Of a stretch of DNA of 6,875 bases, positions 5,809 to 6,875 are shown piece by piece. Below the pieces are notes generated by a model. The model was given only the letters and a program-made list of their open reading frames with translations. It did no database searches and was not told where the DNA came from. Position 1 is the stretch's first letter. Each line of letters begins with the position of its first letter. Location: positions 1 to 6,875 of the forward strand of contig JAEYOT010000884.1 in assembly GCA_023411445.1 (NCBI GenBank), given 5' to 3'. The translations under genes and the position numbers were made by a program. Source of the stretch: Pseudomonadota bacterium (lineage in GTDB: Bacteria; Myxococcota_A; Polyangia; Polyangiales; Polyangiaceae).

Positions 5809-6504
5809 TCAGGGCGGGCTCGAGCACCAAGTGCGAATGCTGGCCGGTGAGCCCCACTGGAGCAGCGGCATCAGCGTGTAGCTGCTGACGCCATCCGCAC
5901 CTCGCGCGGGCCCTTGGGCCTCGATGCCTGCCGAAACAGCGCCGCCGAACGTGCCTTGGTCGAAGCGAGCGGTCAGCTGCAAGAGCTGAAAGCGCTCACC
6001 AGGCGCGAGCGCGTCCAGCTCGAAATCACCCTGGAGCTCCCGCGGCTTGATGTGATGAAACAAGGTGGAGCTACTGACCGCGCTGCCGAACACCGCGGCA
6101 TCGAACGTCTCGTCGAGGGCGCCGCCTGCCGTGCGCAGGGTGACGCGCACCGCCACCTGCAGCGAGCGCTCGCAGCAGCCAGGCATGGTGCTGCTGGGCG
6201 CAAGCTCGTGAGCGCGACCGAGCGGCGTGATGGACAGCTCGAGCTCACTATCTCCGCTCTCGGGCCCGTAGGAGCGGCCTTCTAGCGGCAGCCAGGCGAA
6301 GGCGGCCACGTGATGCCCCTCTGCGTCTCCCAGCACCTGCCGCGGCGTGAGCCCGAAGCTTGCAGGCTCGTCCGCGGCGAGCTCGACGCTGTCCAGCGCG
6401 CACGCGCCGTCCTCTTCCTCCCCCGTTTGGCCACCCGCGCAGCCCAACGCGCCGAGCAGCGTCGGCAGCGCGGTCAGGAGCGAGCAGAGTTCCGGCTTCG
6501 TCAC
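5809..6504 (-). CDS. Predicted lipoprotein of unknown function (231 aa)
   Basis: The frame is open upstream to 6594, but the first 30 codons do not form a signal sequence. Starting at the GTG at 6502-6504 places a lipoprotein signal peptide at the N-terminus: TKPELC, then hydrophobic SLLTALPTLLGALG, with lipidated Cys22 in ALGC. The stop is at 5809-5811. A Gly/Glu-rich acidic linker (GGQTGEEEDG) follows the Cys. The rest is probably all-beta, with strand-like stretches such as ELELSITPLG and LQVAVRVTLRTAGG, and mature Cys at 35, 110, 111 and 227. I do not recognise the family and see no catalytic motif. Location is probably periplasmic or outer-membrane. The gene is divergent from an XRE-type regulator across 83 bp with a dyad between them, and is followed after 81 bp by the Cys-rich lipoprotein on the same strand, possibly as one unit. 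The GTG start lacks a Shine-Dalgarno and may be leaderless. Confidence 0.75.
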   Translation of the reverse strand: MTKPELCSLLTALPTLLGALGCAGGQTGEEEDGACALDSVELAADEPASFGLTPRQVLGDAEGHHVAAFAWLPLEGRSYGPESGDSELELSITPLGRAHELAPSSTMPGCCERSLQVAVRVTLRTAGGALDETFDAAVFGSAVSSSTLFHHIKPRELQGDFELDALAPGERFQLLQLTARFDQGTFGGAVSAGIEAQGPARGADGVSSYTLMPLLQWGSPASIRTWCSSPP

Positions 6505-6511
6505 GCCGTTA

Positions 6512-6539
6512 ATTAGCCACGCCGTGCTCACGCCAACAA
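6512..6539 (-). promoter_or_regulatory. Candidate promoter of the 231-residue lipoprotein gene
   Basis: On the complement, TTGTTG (6534-6539; 3 of 6 matches to TTGACA) and GCTAAT (6512-6517; 4 of 6 to TATAAT) are 16 bp apart. The -10 box ends 7 nt before the GTG start at 6504, which would give a leaderless or nearly leaderless mRNA and fits the missing Shine-Dalgarno. The elements are weak and the call is tentative. Confidence 0.35.
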
Positions 6540-6555
6540 GTGCCGCTCCGCACTT
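6538..6555. promoter_or_regulatory. 18-bp dyad AAGTGC-N6-GCACTT (candidate operator)
   Basis: A perfect inverted repeat with 6-bp arms (6538-6543 and 6550-6555) and a 6-nt spacer sits in the 83-bp gap between the divergent regulator and lipoprotein genes. It overlaps the -35 candidate of the lipoprotein promoter by 2 bp. It would be centred at -41.5 relative to a start at the regulator's ATG. XRE-type dimers commonly bind such dyads; binding by the adjacent regulator is inference. By a rough equal-base estimate, a 6-bp-arm dyad with a 0-10 nt spacer is expected about 0.2 times by chance in a gap this long. Confidence 0.45.
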
Positions 6556-6574
6556 TCCCGACGCCGATTTGTTG

Positions 6575-6580
6575 TATGAT
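6575..6580 (+). promoter_or_regulatory. -10 box TATGAT of a probable leaderless promoter for the regulator gene
   Basis: TATGAT matches the sigma-70 -10 consensus at 5 of 6 positions and ends 7 nt before the ATG at 6588, so transcription would start at or next to the start codon. No Shine-Dalgarno is present, consistent with a leaderless mRNA. The hexamer 17 bp upstream (ACTTTC, 6552-6557) is a poor -35 and overlaps the right arm of the dyad. Confidence 0.55.
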
Positions 6581-6587
6581 GTGCAAA

Positions 6588-6875
6588 ATGGCAACCATTG
6601 ACCCCGAAAAGCTGGCTGTAGAGCTAGTCCGCGCGCTGCGCGGGCAGCGCTCGCAGACCGCGTTCAGCAAGCGGCTGGGCTACCGCAGCAACGTGGTGGG
6701 CGCGTGGGAGTCGCGCCGCGCTTGGCCCACGGCGGCGCGCTTCTTTCAGATCGTGGAGCGCTCCGGCCGCAAGCTCCAGGGCCTCGCCTCGTTCTATCGC
6801 TTGCCGCCGGATCAAGACGTAGCGGCGTGCTTGAAGACGCCCGCAGGTGTCGCCGCGTTCCTGGACGATCTGCGC
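6588..6875 (+). CDS. XRE-type helix-turn-helix regulator, 5' part (runs off window end)
   Basis: An open frame starts at ATG 6588-6590 and continues without a stop for 96 codons to the window end. Residues ~9-60 form an XRE/Cro-type DNA-binding domain: helix QTAFSKRL (23-30), turn G31-Y32, recognition helix around SNVVGAWE (34-41), then SRRAWPTAARFF, the WExxRxxP-type ending typical of this fold. Residues 61-96 begin another, probably helical, region (SFYRLPPDQD, then TPAGVAAFLDDL). The missing part may hold a ligand-sensing or DUF4423-like C-terminal domain as in TIGR02147-type proteins of related bacteria, but this cannot be seen here. It is divergent from a lipoprotein gene, with a dyad and two overlapping promoter candidates between them, so autoregulation and control of that gene are plausible. 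The start is set by the TATGAT box 7 nt upstream; there is no Shine-Dalgarno. Confidence 0.85.
   Translation, partial: MATIDPEKLAVELVRALRGQRSQTAFSKRLGYRSNVVGAWESRRAWPTAARFFQIVERSGRKLQGLASFYRLPPDQDVAACLKTPAGVAAFLDDLR

Noticed and set aside
5305..5850. Plus-strand open frame (181 codons) opposite the Cys-rich lipoprotein gene
   Set aside because: The translation is low-complexity Arg/Ala-rich and crosses the intergenic gap. The opposite strand has a signal peptide, lipobox and ribosome-binding site.
1..6875. CRISPR array, tRNA, rRNA, insertion sequence or toxin-antitoxin pair
   Set aside because: I saw no regularly spaced repeats, cloverleaf, rRNA-like segment, transposase motif or terminal inverted repeats. 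The helix-turn-helix gene has no small toxin partner within the window.

Overview
The window looks like chromosomal DNA of a myxobacterium (Myxococcota, perhaps Polyangiales). This is inferred, not proven. The support is very high GC with strong third-position GC bias, a TonB-type domain fused to an outer-membrane receptor, a high density of predicted lipoproteins, and an XRE-type regulator of a kind I associate with this phylum. I see no mobile element, CRISPR array, tRNA or rRNA.

Left part (1-1138). The 3' end of an alpha/beta hydrolase gene (+) converges on a 95-codon hypothetical gene (-). That gene is divergent from a second small hypothetical gene (+, best start 851). The second small gene runs 38 bp into the 3' end of the receptor gene that follows.

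Centre (1101-5156). A TonB-dependent outer-membrane receptor (-) carries its own periplasmic TonB C-terminal domain between signal peptide and plug. It is divergent, across only 45 bp, from a 574-residue predicted lipoprotein (+) with a beta-propeller-like character. The shared short gap and the envelope location of both products suggest a functional pair: a surface receptor plus a surface or periplasmic lipoprotein. No substrate can be read from the sequence.

Right part (5157-6875). A hairpin separates the 574-residue gene from two minus-strand lipoprotein genes. One is a small cysteine-rich lipoprotein built of three C-x-W modules. The other is an unrecognised 231-residue lipoprotein. A helix-turn-helix regulator, cut by the window end, reads away from the second lipoprotein. 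Their 83-bp shared intergenic region is AT-richer and contains a TATGAT -10 box placed for a leaderless transcript. It also contains an 18-bp perfect dyad (AAGTGC-N6-GCACTT), which would be centred at -41.5 if transcription starts at the regulator's ATG. This is the most testable regulatory arrangement in the window: a local regulator that may control itself and the adjacent lipoprotein gene(s).

There is no unambiguous new defence or biosynthetic system here. The novel parts are the TonB-domain/receptor fusion with its divergent lipoprotein partner, the triplicated Cys/Trp lipoprotein, and the regulator-dyad-lipoprotein unit.
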